From: Paenibacillus hamazuiensis
GTDB taxonomy: Bacteria > Bacillota > Bacilli > Paenibacillales > NBRC-103111
NCBI RefSeq assembly: GCF_023276405.1
Contig: NZ_JALRMO010000001.1
Coordinates: 5,887,001-5,951,000 of the forward strand
Direction of reading: 5' to 3'
DNA: 64,000 bases
The translations under genes were made by a program, and so were the position numbers. The notes under the pieces are model-generated. The model was not told the origin of the DNA. It made no database searches and was given only the letters and a program-made list of their open reading frames with translations. Shown here piece after piece: positions 36,130 through 45,000 of this stretch (its first letter is position 1; every line of letters starts with the position of its first letter).

Positions 36130-37020
36130 TTGAATCTGCATCATTTATATATTTTCTGCGTGGTCGCCGAATTAAAAAGCTTCGCCAAAGCGGCGGAAGA
36201 GATCAATATCAGCCAGCCCGCGATCTCGCAGCATATCGGCAAACTGGAGTTCACGCTCGGAAAAAAGCTGATAGAACGCCGCGGACGGCTGTTCCGCCTG
36301 ACCCATCACGGGGAAACCTTGTTCGAATACGGGCGAAGAATATTCAACATGGTGGAGGAAGCGGAAAATGCGCTGCTTAGGGTTGGCCGCCACAAGGAAA
36401 AGTTGTTTATCGGCTCGTCCACGGTTCCGGGAACTTATTTTCTTCCGAATTTCATCTCCGGTTTCATGGAAAAAAACCCTTATATCAGCTTTAACGCCGT
36501 ATTCGAAGAGAACAATACGGAACTTATCGAAAAACTTATAAAAAACCAGATTGACATAGCTATTTCTTATGAAAGCGTTATCTTAAAAGATGAAATCCGG
36601 GTATCGAGAATTACCCAAGACGAATTGGTGCTTGTGCTGCCGGGAAAACATCCGTGGGCATCCGGGCAAATTATTTCCTTCGAGGAAATATTGACTCTGC
36701 CGTTTATTTTTTATTCCTCCGGGCTGTTCATCCAATCCGTGATGGAGGACATTTTGTCCGGACACCACGTGAACGTCGTGATCCAGTTCAGCCAGCTAGA
36801 AGCGGTCAAGGCGGCGATCACCCGGGGGCTCGGCGTATCGATGCTGCCGATGTCCGCCATTCGTTTGGAGCTGGAGCACGGCTTGCTCGCGGTCGCCAAC
36901 TGCTCCGCCTTTCGCGTGCCGCGGCATTTGGTCATGATGCACAAACGGTCCGCCGTTTCGTCCGAGCCTGTGCAGCAATTTATCGAATTCATGCTGAATA
37001 ACGATTGGATGAGGAAATAA
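36130..37020 (+). CDS. LysR-family transcriptional regulator
   Basis: A 296-residue LysR-type protein. The winged helix-turn-helix is at residues 1-60 (LHHLYIFCVVAELKSFAKAA, then INISQPAISQHIGKLE), followed by the two-lobed periplasmic-binding-like effector domain (about 90-290). The start is a TTG six bases after GGGAGGG. It is divergent from the ten-gene sugar operon with a dyad in between, so it most likely activates that operon when a pathway intermediate binds. The branch resembles CysL/CbbR-type regulators, but the ligand is unknown. Confidence 0.9.
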   Translation: MNLHHLYIFCVVAELKSFAKAAEEINISQPAISQHIGKLEFTLGKKLIERRGRLFRLTHHGETLFEYGRRIFNMVEEAENALLRVGRHKEKLFIGSSTVPGTYFLPNFISGFMEKNPYISFNAVFEENNTELIEKLIKNQIDIAISYESVILKDEIRVSRITQDELVLVLPGKHPWASGQIISFEEILTLPFIFYSSGLFIQSVMEDILSGHHVNVVIQFSQLEAVKAAITRGLGVSMLPMSAIRLELEHGLLAVANCSAFRVPRHLVMMHKRSAVSSEPVQQFIEFMLNNDWMRK

Positions 37021-37050
37021 CGGGGCGCCGCCGAACAGAGCGAACTTAAA

Positions 37051-37340
37051 ATATAGAGGAGCTGACGTTTTTTTATTCTTGATGTGGATGGGATCGTCTG
37101 AAAATAGAGGAACTGATGTTTGCTATTCTTGAGTGGATGGGCTCATCCAAATAATAGAGGAACTGGCGTTCGCTATTCTCGAGTGGATGGGCTCATCCGA
37201 AAAATAGAGGAACTGGCGTTCGCTAAATCGATGAAAAATGGCACCTGTGGCGGAAAAACTTGCAAATAACGCACTACAGTTCCTCTAATTTTCGCCAACT
37301 GGTCGAAATAGCCATTTTAGCGCACTGTAGTTCCTTTATA
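37051..37340. repeat. 50-bp tandem repeats with inverted copies
   Basis: The unit TAGAGGAACTGGCGTTCGCT plus a variable tail containing GTGGATGGGCTCATCC starts at 37054, 37105, 37155 and 37205 (period 50-51 bp, last copy partial). Two inverted short copies (CAGTTCCTCTA near 37277, TAGTTCCTTTA near 37328) are again 51 bp apart. No gene overlaps. It lies between the LysR gene and the 3' end of the ECF operon. Confidence 0.8.
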
Positions 37341-37508
37341 AACTCGGGCACCAGTGGAATTGGGGATTTGTAAGTTGGCCTGATAACAATGGGACTCTCC
37401 CATCTTCTCACTACCGCAAATACGTATCCGCATAATCAAACAGCGGCTGCCCTTCTTTAAGAAGCGGCGCCGCTGTTTTCAAGTTTGATTACACGGACTA
37501 TGATTGGA
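37341..37508. other. Inverted repeat downstream of the S-component gene
   Basis: AAACAGCGGC (37438-37447) pairs with GCCGCTGTTT (37469-37478), extended by AATCAAA/TTTGATT further out. A T-run is missing, so it is at best a weak terminator for the minus-strand ECF operon. The rest of this stretch shows nothing. Confidence 0.4.
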
Positions 37509-38216
37509 TTATTTCAAAATTCCATCCGCCTCATTATCCAGCAGCCCGTACTTCCTCTTGTAACGCTGCAAAATGCGAATCCACCCCGGCCCAAGCACGG
37601 ACAGGAAAAACACGTTGCTCAGCGCATGGGCGAGATCGAAATAAAAGCTGGCGGCATACGAAGCGGCGACGGCAGCCCAGGTCAAATTTTGCCCCATGCC
37701 CGCGAGCGCCCAAATGTTCATAATCCAGCCGAACAAAAAGCCCCATACGAATCCGAAGACGAGCAGCATCCACCTGCTCCCGAGCAAACCCCACGTTTGC
37801 AAAAGGCCGGCCGTCCACCCGATCATGCCCCAACTGAACATTTGCCAGGGGGTCCAGGGGCCTTGCCCGAGAAACATATTCGAGACGAGCGCGGCGACCG
37901 CCCCGACCATGAAGCCCGTTTCGGAGCCGAACACCAGCGCGGAGACGATGATGACAAACGTCGTAGGCTGCACGCTCGGAAGCGCCGCGAAAGGCACCCG
38001 GCCGACGGCGGCGATCGCGGAGAGCACGGCTACGAGCACGAGTTCCCGGGCTTGAACCGTCCGCCTTTCAAATCGGAGGAAAAACGGGACGATCGACGCG
38101 CATACCAGAAAAAAGGAAATGAGCATATACTGCTCGTCGGTCGCCCAGGCCATAAATGCAAGGGACCCGGCAAACAGCAGGATGACGGCAAAAAGCGCGA
38201 TTCGGGCGCGGCTCAT
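37509..38216 (-). CDS. ECF transporter S component, probable cobalamin (CbrT-like)
   Basis: A 235-residue integral membrane protein with six to seven helices. It has the ECF S-component look: short N-terminal helices, then VQPTTFVIIVSALVFGSETG, AALVSNMFLGQGPWTPWQM and a helix with Ala/Gly small residues that contacts EcfT. This resembles the CbrT-type cobalamin S components. The assignment to vitamin B12 rests on this resemblance plus the cobalamin riboswitch at the head of the operon. The ATG at 38216 overlaps the stop of the ATPase gene (ATGA) and is seven bases after GGAGGA. It is the last gene of the operon. Confidence 0.8.
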   Translation of the reverse strand: MSRARIALFAVILLFAGSLAFMAWATDEQYMLISFFLVCASIVPFFLRFERRTVQARELVLVAVLSAIAAVGRVPFAALPSVQPTTFVIIVSALVFGSETGFMVGAVAALVSNMFLGQGPWTPWQMFSWGMIGWTAGLLQTWGLLGSRWMLLVFGFVWGFLFGWIMNIWALAGMGQNLTWAAVAASYAASFYFDLAHALSNVFFLSVLGPGWIRILQRYKRKYGLLDNEADGILK

Positions 38217-40231
38217 ATGCATTCCTCCGGCCGTTGCGGGGCGATGCCGCCCCCCCATTGCTCTCCAAGCAGTTGAGTCATCGCCGTCGTATAATACAAG
38301 TTATCGCGAAAAAACGATGCGGGTGCACCTTCGGCCGCGATCGCCCCGTTGAACATCATCGCGCACCGGGTGGCGTGCTCTGCGGCAAATTCCACGTCAT
38401 GCGTGACCATGACGACGGTCCTGCCCATCCGCCGCAGCTCGCTCAGCCGCTCTCCCCACCGGCGTTTGGCCTCGGGGTCGAGCCCCTTCGTCGGCTCGTC
38501 GAGCAGCAGCAGCTCCGGGCCGGCCAGCAGCACGGCGGCAAGCGCCGCCAGCTGCTGCTCCCCGGCGCTCAGATCGCATGGGTGCCTGTCCAGCGCATGG
38601 GACAGCCCAAACGCGCTTGCGATTTCGGCGACGGAGGAGGTGCGGGAGACGCCGAGGTTGGGAGCGGCGGCAGTACCCGGCATCCCGTCAACAGCATCGC
38701 CCGCGATGCCTGCCGCTTCCAGGCGCTCCCGGCCGCGGCCCGCCGCCTGCCGGAGCTCCATTTCCACCGTTTCCTCGATAAAAAAGGTCAACGGGTTTTG
38801 ATCCAGAAAGCCGATCCGTGCGGCCCGTTCGTGGGCCTTCCATTTGCCAAGCTCCTTCCCGTCCAAAAGCAGCTTCCCCTTCTGCGGCTTCAGAACGCCG
38901 GCCAGCGCTTTCAGCAGCGTCGTTTTGCCGGAGCCGTTCGCGCCGAGAATGGCGAGCACTTCTCCGCGACAGACGCGCAGTGAAGCATTTTTCAGCACCG
39001 GCGCGGCATCCCGGGGCGTATACTGCAGGACGAGGTCGCGGCACTCCAGCAAAACCAGAGGCTGTGAACGGCCATCCCCGGCCGGATTCGCGCCGGAAGA
39101 CAGGCCGGCTGCCAAGCCTCCTGCAAAAGACTTCTCCGCAGCTCCGGGGGATGCGTTTACCGCCTTTGAGCCTGCTGTCGCCAAGTTTGCGTCCGGCGCT
39201 GGAGCGGCCCCCGAGGCAGAGTCTGCCGATCGTGCTGAAGCCGGCATCGAAGGCGCACCCGCCGAGGATGCGGCCGTATTCATGCCTAAAGCTGGTGCGC
39301 CTGCCGAGGATCCAGCCGACCGTCCAGCCGACAAAAGAGCATCGGCCTTCGATGTGGCCGCCCCCGCCGAGCCTGCTATCGCGCCGAATGCGGGCATGCG
39401 GCTCAGCAGCTGCCGTCCTTCCTTGACGGTCAGCGGCAAACTGTCGCCTGCCGGCCCCTCTTCCGCCAGCTGCAAAAAGAACCTCGGAACCGGCGGAACA
39501 AAATGCTTCCATTTGCGATCACCGTCCGACCACATCGCCCGAACCGCTTCGCGGGGGGTACCGACGTGCCGGATCGAACCTTCGTCCATCACGACCACCC
39601 GGTCCGCCACCGGCAGAAGCTCTTCAAAGCGGTGTTCGGCCATGACGATCGTCAGGCCTAAATCCTGATTGATCCGCTGAAGCAGCCGGATCAGCTCCCG
39701 CGCGGCCAGCGGATCGAGCTGCGCCGTCGGTTCGTCGAGCAGCAGCAGCCGCGGCTGCAGGGCGAGTACGGAAGCGAGCTGCACGAGCTGCTTTTGCCCG
39801 CCCGATAGCTCGAACACGTGTTTGTCCAGCAGCGGATCAAGCCCGAAATAATTGGACAGCTCCGCCGCCCGCCGCCGCATCAGATCGGGTTCGAAGCCGA
39901 CATTTTCCATCGCAAACACCAGCTCGGGCAGCACCCGGTCCGTGACCGTCTGATTTTCCGGGCTTTGCTGCACCATCCCGATCTGCCGCGCGAGTGGCCT
40001 CGCTTCAAGCGAGCCGAGCGGCCGGCCTTGAAACAGCACCTCGCCGCTTCGCACCCCTACCGGTTCCAGCTCTTTTTTGATATGGCGGAGCAGCGTCGTT
40101 TTGCCGCACCCGGACGTTCCGCACAGCAGCACAAACTCCCCCTGCTCTACGTCAAGGGTGATCCGGTCAAGAACCGTACGCTCTCCGGCCGCATAACGGA
40201 AGCTCAGCTCCCGGATTTCCAGGATCGCCAC
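38213..40231 (-). CDS. Energy-coupling factor ATPase, two ATPase domains fused (EcfA-EcfA')
   Basis: A 672-residue protein holding both ABC ATPases of an ECF transporter. The first has Walker A GTSGCGKTT (near residue 40), signature ELSGGQKQ and LLLDEPTAQLDP. The second has Walker A GANGSGKTT (near 440), signature DLSAGEQQ and LLLDEPTKGLDP. They are joined by an unusually long, low-complexity Ala/Gly/Ser linker (about 290-395). It powers uptake with EcfT and the S component. GTG at 40231 is seven bases after GGGAGG; ATG at 40237 is too close to it but possible. It overlaps the 3' end of the EcfT gene by about 30 bases. Confidence 0.92.
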   Translation of the reverse strand: MAILEIRELSFRYAAGERTVLDRITLDVEQGEFVLLCGTSGCGKTTLLRHIKKELEPVGVRSGEVLFQGRPLGSLEARPLARQIGMVQQSPENQTVTDRVLPELVFAMENVGFEPDLMRRRAAELSNYFGLDPLLDKHVFELSGGQKQLVQLASVLALQPRLLLLDEPTAQLDPLAARELIRLLQRINQDLGLTIVMAEHRFEELLPVADRVVVMDEGSIRHVGTPREAVRAMWSDGDRKWKHFVPPVPRFFLQLAEEGPAGDSLPLTVKEGRQLLSRMPAFGAIAGSAGAATSKADALLSAGRSAGSSAGAPALGMNTAASSAGAPSMPASARSADSASGAAPAPDANLATAGSKAVNASPGAAEKSFAGGLAAGLSSGANPAGDGRSQPLVLLECRDLVLQYTPRDAAPVLKNASLRVCRGEVLAILGANGSGKTTLLKALAGVLKPQKGKLLLDGKELGKWKAHERAARIGFLDQNPLTFFIEETVEMELRQAAGRGRERLEAAGIAGDAVDGMPGTAAAPNLGVSRTSSVAEIASAFGLSHALDRHPCDLSAGEQQLAALAAVLLAGPELLLLDEPTKGLDPEAKRRWGERLSELRRMGRTVVMVTHDVEFAAEHATRCAMMFNGAIAAEGAPASFFRDNLYYTTAMTQLLGEQWGGGIAPQRPEECI

Positions 40232-41091
40232 AGCCATACCTCCCTTGCTTCAATGATGACGGGCACCGCGGCAAACAGTACAAAGCAGCCGTACGACAGC
40301 ATCTCCCAGCCCTGAAGAGTGACAGTACCCAGCGATGGAAAAACCCGGTACGTCCCATACCCGAGAATCCGGAATGTGATGCACCCCGCCAAAAGCGCGG
40401 CAAGCACCGCGGACAGGCCCCAATCTCTGGAACGCATCGCAAATTCCTCGTACCGGCTGCGCGCCCCGGAGCCGTACCCTTTCGCCTTCATGGCATCCGC
40501 CGTTTGCAGTGCATCCTCAAGGCTTATGGTCAGCAAAATTTGCAGCAGCTTCATGCCGTCCTTCATTCTTTTGCGCAGGTTTCCGTGCCCGATGTCGATG
40601 CCCTTCGTTTTCTGCACGGCGGAAATGTCGGCAAGACGGCGTCTCAGCAGCGGAACAAAGCGCATCGACATGACGACGAGCAGCCCGATTTTCGGAAAGA
40701 CCGATCCGAACAGGTAAAGAAACCGGGACGGCGTCATCACCGCGTTAAACGAAATGAACAGCACCAGGATCACGAGCAAGCTGATCATGGATAACAGTCC
40801 GTAAACGATCGATTCCAGCGTGACCGGCTGATCCCAGAAATAAAACAAAATATGGCGGCCGCGGTGGGCAAACAGCGGATTGAGCAGCACGTACAGCATG
40901 CCGATCGGCAGGTAAAACTTCAGCGTGCTTGCAAGCGCCGCAAGCTCCCGCTCGAGCAGGATGAGCAGCGCGGAAAGCAGCAGCAGGGTGACGACGTAAA
41001 CCGGGTGGTTCACGATCATGCCGAGCGTAAAGCAGCCCGCGTAAAAGAAAAAGCAGGGAAACGGGTGAAAGGAACGGAACCCGCTGTTCAT
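40204..41091 (-). CDS. ecfT: Energy-coupling factor transmembrane protein EcfT
   Basis: A 295-residue membrane protein. Hydrophobic helices lie in the first 130 residues, followed by the long cytoplasmic coupling helices with the Ala-Arg-Gly-like motifs: ADAMKAKGYGSGARSRY near residue 215 is the A-R-G type motif that grips the ATPases. It joins the S component to the ATPases. The ATG overlaps the lipoprotein stop (ATGAAATGA), so translation is coupled. Confidence 0.9.
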   Translation of the reverse strand: MNSGFRSFHPFPCFFFYAGCFTLGMIVNHPVYVVTLLLLSALLILLERELAALASTLKFYLPIGMLYVLLNPLFAHRGRHILFYFWDQPVTLESIVYGLLSMISLLVILVLFISFNAVMTPSRFLYLFGSVFPKIGLLVVMSMRFVPLLRRRLADISAVQKTKGIDIGHGNLRKRMKDGMKLLQILLTISLEDALQTADAMKAKGYGSGARSRYEEFAMRSRDWGLSAVLAALLAGCITFRILGYGTYRVFPSLGTVTLQGWEMLSYGCFVLFAAVPVIIEAREVWLWRSWKSGS

Positions 41092-41945
41092 TTCATTTTC
41101 GCCCCTACGTCCGCACCGAGATCAAGCGTGTACAGCCATTCAATTTTGTCTCCGGATTTGAGCTTATAAGAGCCGGCGCCCTCTCCGAGAGCGCGTCCGT
41201 TCACTTTGTAAATCCAGCCGCTTTTCGGACCCCCGTCGAATTCGTACAGATTATCGATCCCCTGTACATAGGCGAAAGCGCCTTTCCCCGTATATTCCAT
41301 TTGAATTTTGTTGTCCTTGGTCACCTGCTTCAGCACATCCAACACGGTCATTCCATCCTTAAAAGGCACGGACGTTTCTTTCAAAATGACGCCGCGCTCC
41401 TTGTCCCCGGTTATGCTGATATGCAGCTCGGCTGTCTCGGAAGCGGCGGGGGCCGCCTGCGCTTGCCCGGACGGCGCGGCATCGGCGGCCGGCGCAGGCG
41501 AAGCTGCAGCCGGCGTTTGATCCGCCGCGCCCGCGAGGGCGGACGCCGACGCTGCGGGCGCGGCCGGGTCAGCCGCAGCGGGCGACGGCGGCGCTGCTGC
41601 ACCCGCGCTCGCGGAGGCCGGCGGCGGCGCAGCAGTGCCCGGGCTCGCCGAGGCCGGAGGCGCAGCGGCCCCCGAGCCTGCCGGCACCGCGGCGGACGCC
41701 GACGCTGCAGGCGCGCCCGCCGGCGCCTGGCCGGCGCTGCCCGCCGGGGCCGCGGCTGGCGGCTCGCCGCCGGGTGCCGCTGCGGCCACTCCCGGCGATG
41801 ACGCGCCGGGCGCTGTCCCGCCAGCGCCGCCGCCCGCTTCCGCTTGCGCGGCCGTCTGCGGCTTGCCCTGCTCCTGTGCCGCCTGCGTGCCGCATCCCGC
41901 AGCCAAAATCATGATAGCGACGGCCGAAAGAAATAATTTATTCAT
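41088..41945 (-). CDS. DUF4430 lipoprotein, probable membrane-anchored cobalamin receptor
   Basis: A 285-residue lipoprotein. The signal ends in the lipobox ILAAGC (Cys about 18). Residues 25-170 are an extreme Ala/Pro/Gly/Ser linker, long enough to cross the cell wall. Residues 172-285 are a DUF4430 domain (LHISITGDKERGVIL, MTVLDVLKQV, AYVQGIDNLYEF, GGPKSGWIYKVNG, SGDKIEWLYTLD), the fold of the C-terminal domain of transcobalamin and intrinsic factor. It sits between the giant SLH protein and EcfT, so it probably hands cobalamin from the surface to the S component. GGGGGGA lies six bases before the ATG. The linker's GC content is clearly higher than that of its surroundings. Confidence 0.88.
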   Translation of the reverse strand: MNKLFLSAVAIMILAAGCGTQAAQEQGKPQTAAQAEAGGGAGGTAPGASSPGVAAAAPGGEPPAAAPAGSAGQAPAGAPAASASAAVPAGSGAAAPPASASPGTAAPPPASASAGAAAPPSPAAADPAAPAASASALAGAADQTPAAASPAPAADAAPSGQAQAAPAASETAELHISITGDKERGVILKETSVPFKDGMTVLDVLKQVTKDNKIQMEYTGKGAFAYVQGIDNLYEFDGGPKSGWIYKVNGRALGEGAGSYKLKSGDKIEWLYTLDLGADVGAKMK

Positions 41946-41974
41946 GGGTGGTCCCCCCTTGCATGAAAAGGAAG

Positions 41975-42002
41975 AAAGAGCCCTTTGCTTACAGGGCTCT
42001 TT
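41975..42002 (-). other. Intercistronic hairpin
   Basis: A perfect 10-bp stem (41975-41984 with 41993-42002) lies just after the giant gene's stop and 30 bp before the lipoprotein start. On the minus strand a T/C-rich run follows, so partial termination or 3'-end protection could lower expression of the transporter relative to the surface protein. Confidence 0.55.
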
Positions 42003-42015
42003 TCATCTTGGTCGA

Positions 42016-45000
42016 TTACGGCTTTTTTGTCAATTCATAAGCTCTTACGGCTACGACCGCCGCCATCTCGCGGGTGGCCGAGTCGCGCGGCATAAACCGC
42101 CCGGACTCGCCGCCTTCCATCAGCCCTTTTTCCGCGACGGCCTGGATGTACGCTGCGGAGCCCGGGTACGCATCCGCCAAATCGGCGAATCCGCCCGCCC
42201 CGTTGCCGGAAGCTTCGAGCTTCAGCGCCCGGGCCAGCATGATCGCCATCTCCTGGCGCGAAATGGCTGCATCCGGAGCGAAGCGGTCCTCGCCGACTCC
42301 GCTTGCGATGCCTTTGGCGACAGCTTTCGCGACGTAACCCGCGTACCACGAGTCAACCGGAACGTCGGCAAACGCCGTTTTCGTCTCGGCCGAAGGCGCC
42401 TCGCCCAGCAAACGCAGCAGCATGGCTGCAAACTGGATGCGCGTCACCGGCTTTTTCGGCTCAAAAGCAGGAGCCGCCCCGCCCGTTCCTTCCATGATCC
42501 CGTAAACGGACGCTTTCTGCACGAACGGCAGCGCCCAGGATGCGATATCCGCCTGATCGGCGTATGCCGGCGCTGCCGGCTGCGAGGCCGGGGCAGCTTG
42601 AGCCGGGCCCGCAGGGTTCAGGTATGCCTTGTAAGCACCCAGCGCGAGCAAAGCCTGCTCGGTCGCCATCACCTCTGCGTCCCCGCCGCGCGTATGCGGG
42701 AATGCGCCGTTTTCCAGCTGCAGTCCGAGCAAGTAGGCCAGCATGCTTTTGCCGCCGGTCTTGAAGTGCAAACCGCCCAGTGGATCGTATCCGCTGACCG
42801 AAAGCCCCCAGATCACCTGGGCCGTGCTCTCGGCATTCTCCGTCCCTTCCAGCGCAAAACCTCCGTCCTCCGCCTGAACGGAGCCGAGCCATTTCACCGC
42901 TTTTTCCATGGCGTTTGCGACTTCCGTACGCTCTTTATAAGGGCTGAGTGCAGCCAACGCCGCTCCAGTCAAATCGGGATTCCCCGCCTCGCCTTTCACG
43001 AGAGGCCAGCTGCCGTCCGCATTTTGCACATCGAGTATCCACTGCAGTAGCTTCGCTGTCGTCCATTTCGCTTCGGCAGGCACGCGGTACGCCCCGCCGT
43101 TCAAGGCAAGCAGCGCGTAAATCGGACCGTTGCTTCCCTGCACTTCCATACGTTCGTTGTTATAAATACGCTCGATCAGATTGAACCCTCCGATCGATTC
43201 CGGATTGCCCCCTGCAGCCTGTACGCTGAGCGCCAATCTTTCGTAATCGGTGACGTTGCGGAACGTTCCGTTTTTCTCCTTCAGCATGGCCGCGACGCGA
43301 GACGTGTAATCGTCCGGAACGGCCGCTCCCGCCTTGCTTAGTGCGTAAGCGGACCAGTCGCTAAGCTCCGTTCCGTTCTTCAGCCACCCCGACGCGCGCT
43401 CGATAGCCTGGCTGATATCTTCAGCCGAATATCCTCTGTCCGCTGCCGGCAGTTTCGACTTATCGATAACGGCGAATTTCGTAAAATGGTTGACCATTCC
43501 GGTCACGACGCCCGTTTCGGCATCGATGACGGCCGGAATCGGAATCCACTCGTTCGTCTGCTCGTTCAGCCACACGAGCGCCCATTGATCGAGGTTATCC
43601 GCAGCGCTCGGCACTTTGATCGAAAGTTCCACCGGCATTTCAAAGGAAAGCCCCGCCGGCCCGAATTCGTACATAGGCGAGACAAGCTCGCTGCGTTTCG
43701 CTTCCTCCGCAGGAAGCTCGCTCACCTTCAATCCGGTTACTTTTTTAAGCGCGCCGGCCGGCACATTCAGCTGAACTTCCGCTTTTGCATCCGCCACCGT
43801 CGCAAAAGTATCGGCAAACACCAGCTTCTCGACGAACACCTTGTTGGATGCCAGCTCTTTGTGGAGCGATTCTGCGGCTGCCGCCGACATTTTCTTATCG
43901 GCATTCAGGACGACGGCAGTCTTTCCGAAGGCGCTGATCGGCTTCTTATTATCGTAGGAAAGCCCCAGCTCCTTGACCGCCTCGGTCAGCGCCGTACCGC
44001 CAAGTGCGGTCGCCGCCGCTGTGGTTGCCCCCGCTTCGCTCCGCAAATCGGTCCCGCCGTTCAGCGTATAACGCCAGGATACTTTATCTCCAGCTTTTAA
44101 CGTGGCGGTAGCGGCTCCCGAGTTGAGGTAGCTGCCGTTGACCGCGTACATCCAACCGCTGAGCGGCCCCCGGTCGAACTCCTTCAGCCCGTCGATGCCC
44201 CGCACGTAAGCCGTCGGACCCGAACCGGACGACTCAACACGGTCCGCGCCCAACGCGCGAATCAACACGGAATATGCCGTATCGCCGCTGCGCAGCGCCA
44301 TCGATGTCGAGACAATCGTCCCCATATCTTTGTCCCCGATGACGGTTAAATAGATGACCGGTTCGCTGCCTGTTCCCGTGCCGCCCGATTTCGGCAGAAT
44401 GGTGATCGTCTGCGCCGTATGAACGACGGTCGGCGCCCCTCCGGCAGCATACCCGGAAATATCGAGCGTGAAGGTTCCTTCGGCCAGTCCGGCAAACGTT
44501 GCGACGCCCTGACTGTCCGTCGTCGCCGTCAAATCCCCGACTTTGACCAAAACCCCTGCGGCCGGAACCGGCGCATCAAAGCCGTTCGTTTTGGTCACCG
44601 TCACGGTGAACGATTCGTTCGCTTTCGGCTGCGCAGGATTCAGCGTGACCGAATCGATCAGGTACGTCGTCGGATTGTATTGCGCGTCGAATCCGCCGTA
44701 ATAGATAACGGCTTCCTCGCCCGGTTGAAGCGAGTAATCCGCCATCCCCACCATCGGAATGACCCATTTGCCATCGCGATGGATGGCATAAAGCCAGGAA
44801 TCGGCATCCGACCCGACCGATTTAATATATTTTCCGAAGCTGAAATTAACGATTTGGAAAGGGACCTGCTTCTCGGTCAGCAGCTGCTGGACGCTATCCA
44901 GCAAATTCGTGAAATAAGCTTTTCCGGACGCATGTGTCGCCGAAGAACCTTCGATCCGGACGATGGCCGGATCGGAAGGAAGCGAGCCGATCATCACCGT

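Noticed and set aside
37051-37340. CRISPR array
   Set aside because: The units adjoin with no unique spacers, vary in sequence, and no cas genes are nearby.
38234-39668. Plus-strand frames of 150-270 codons opposite the ATPase gene
   Set aside because: They are high-GC antisense shadows; composition is unnatural and the minus-strand gene is certain.
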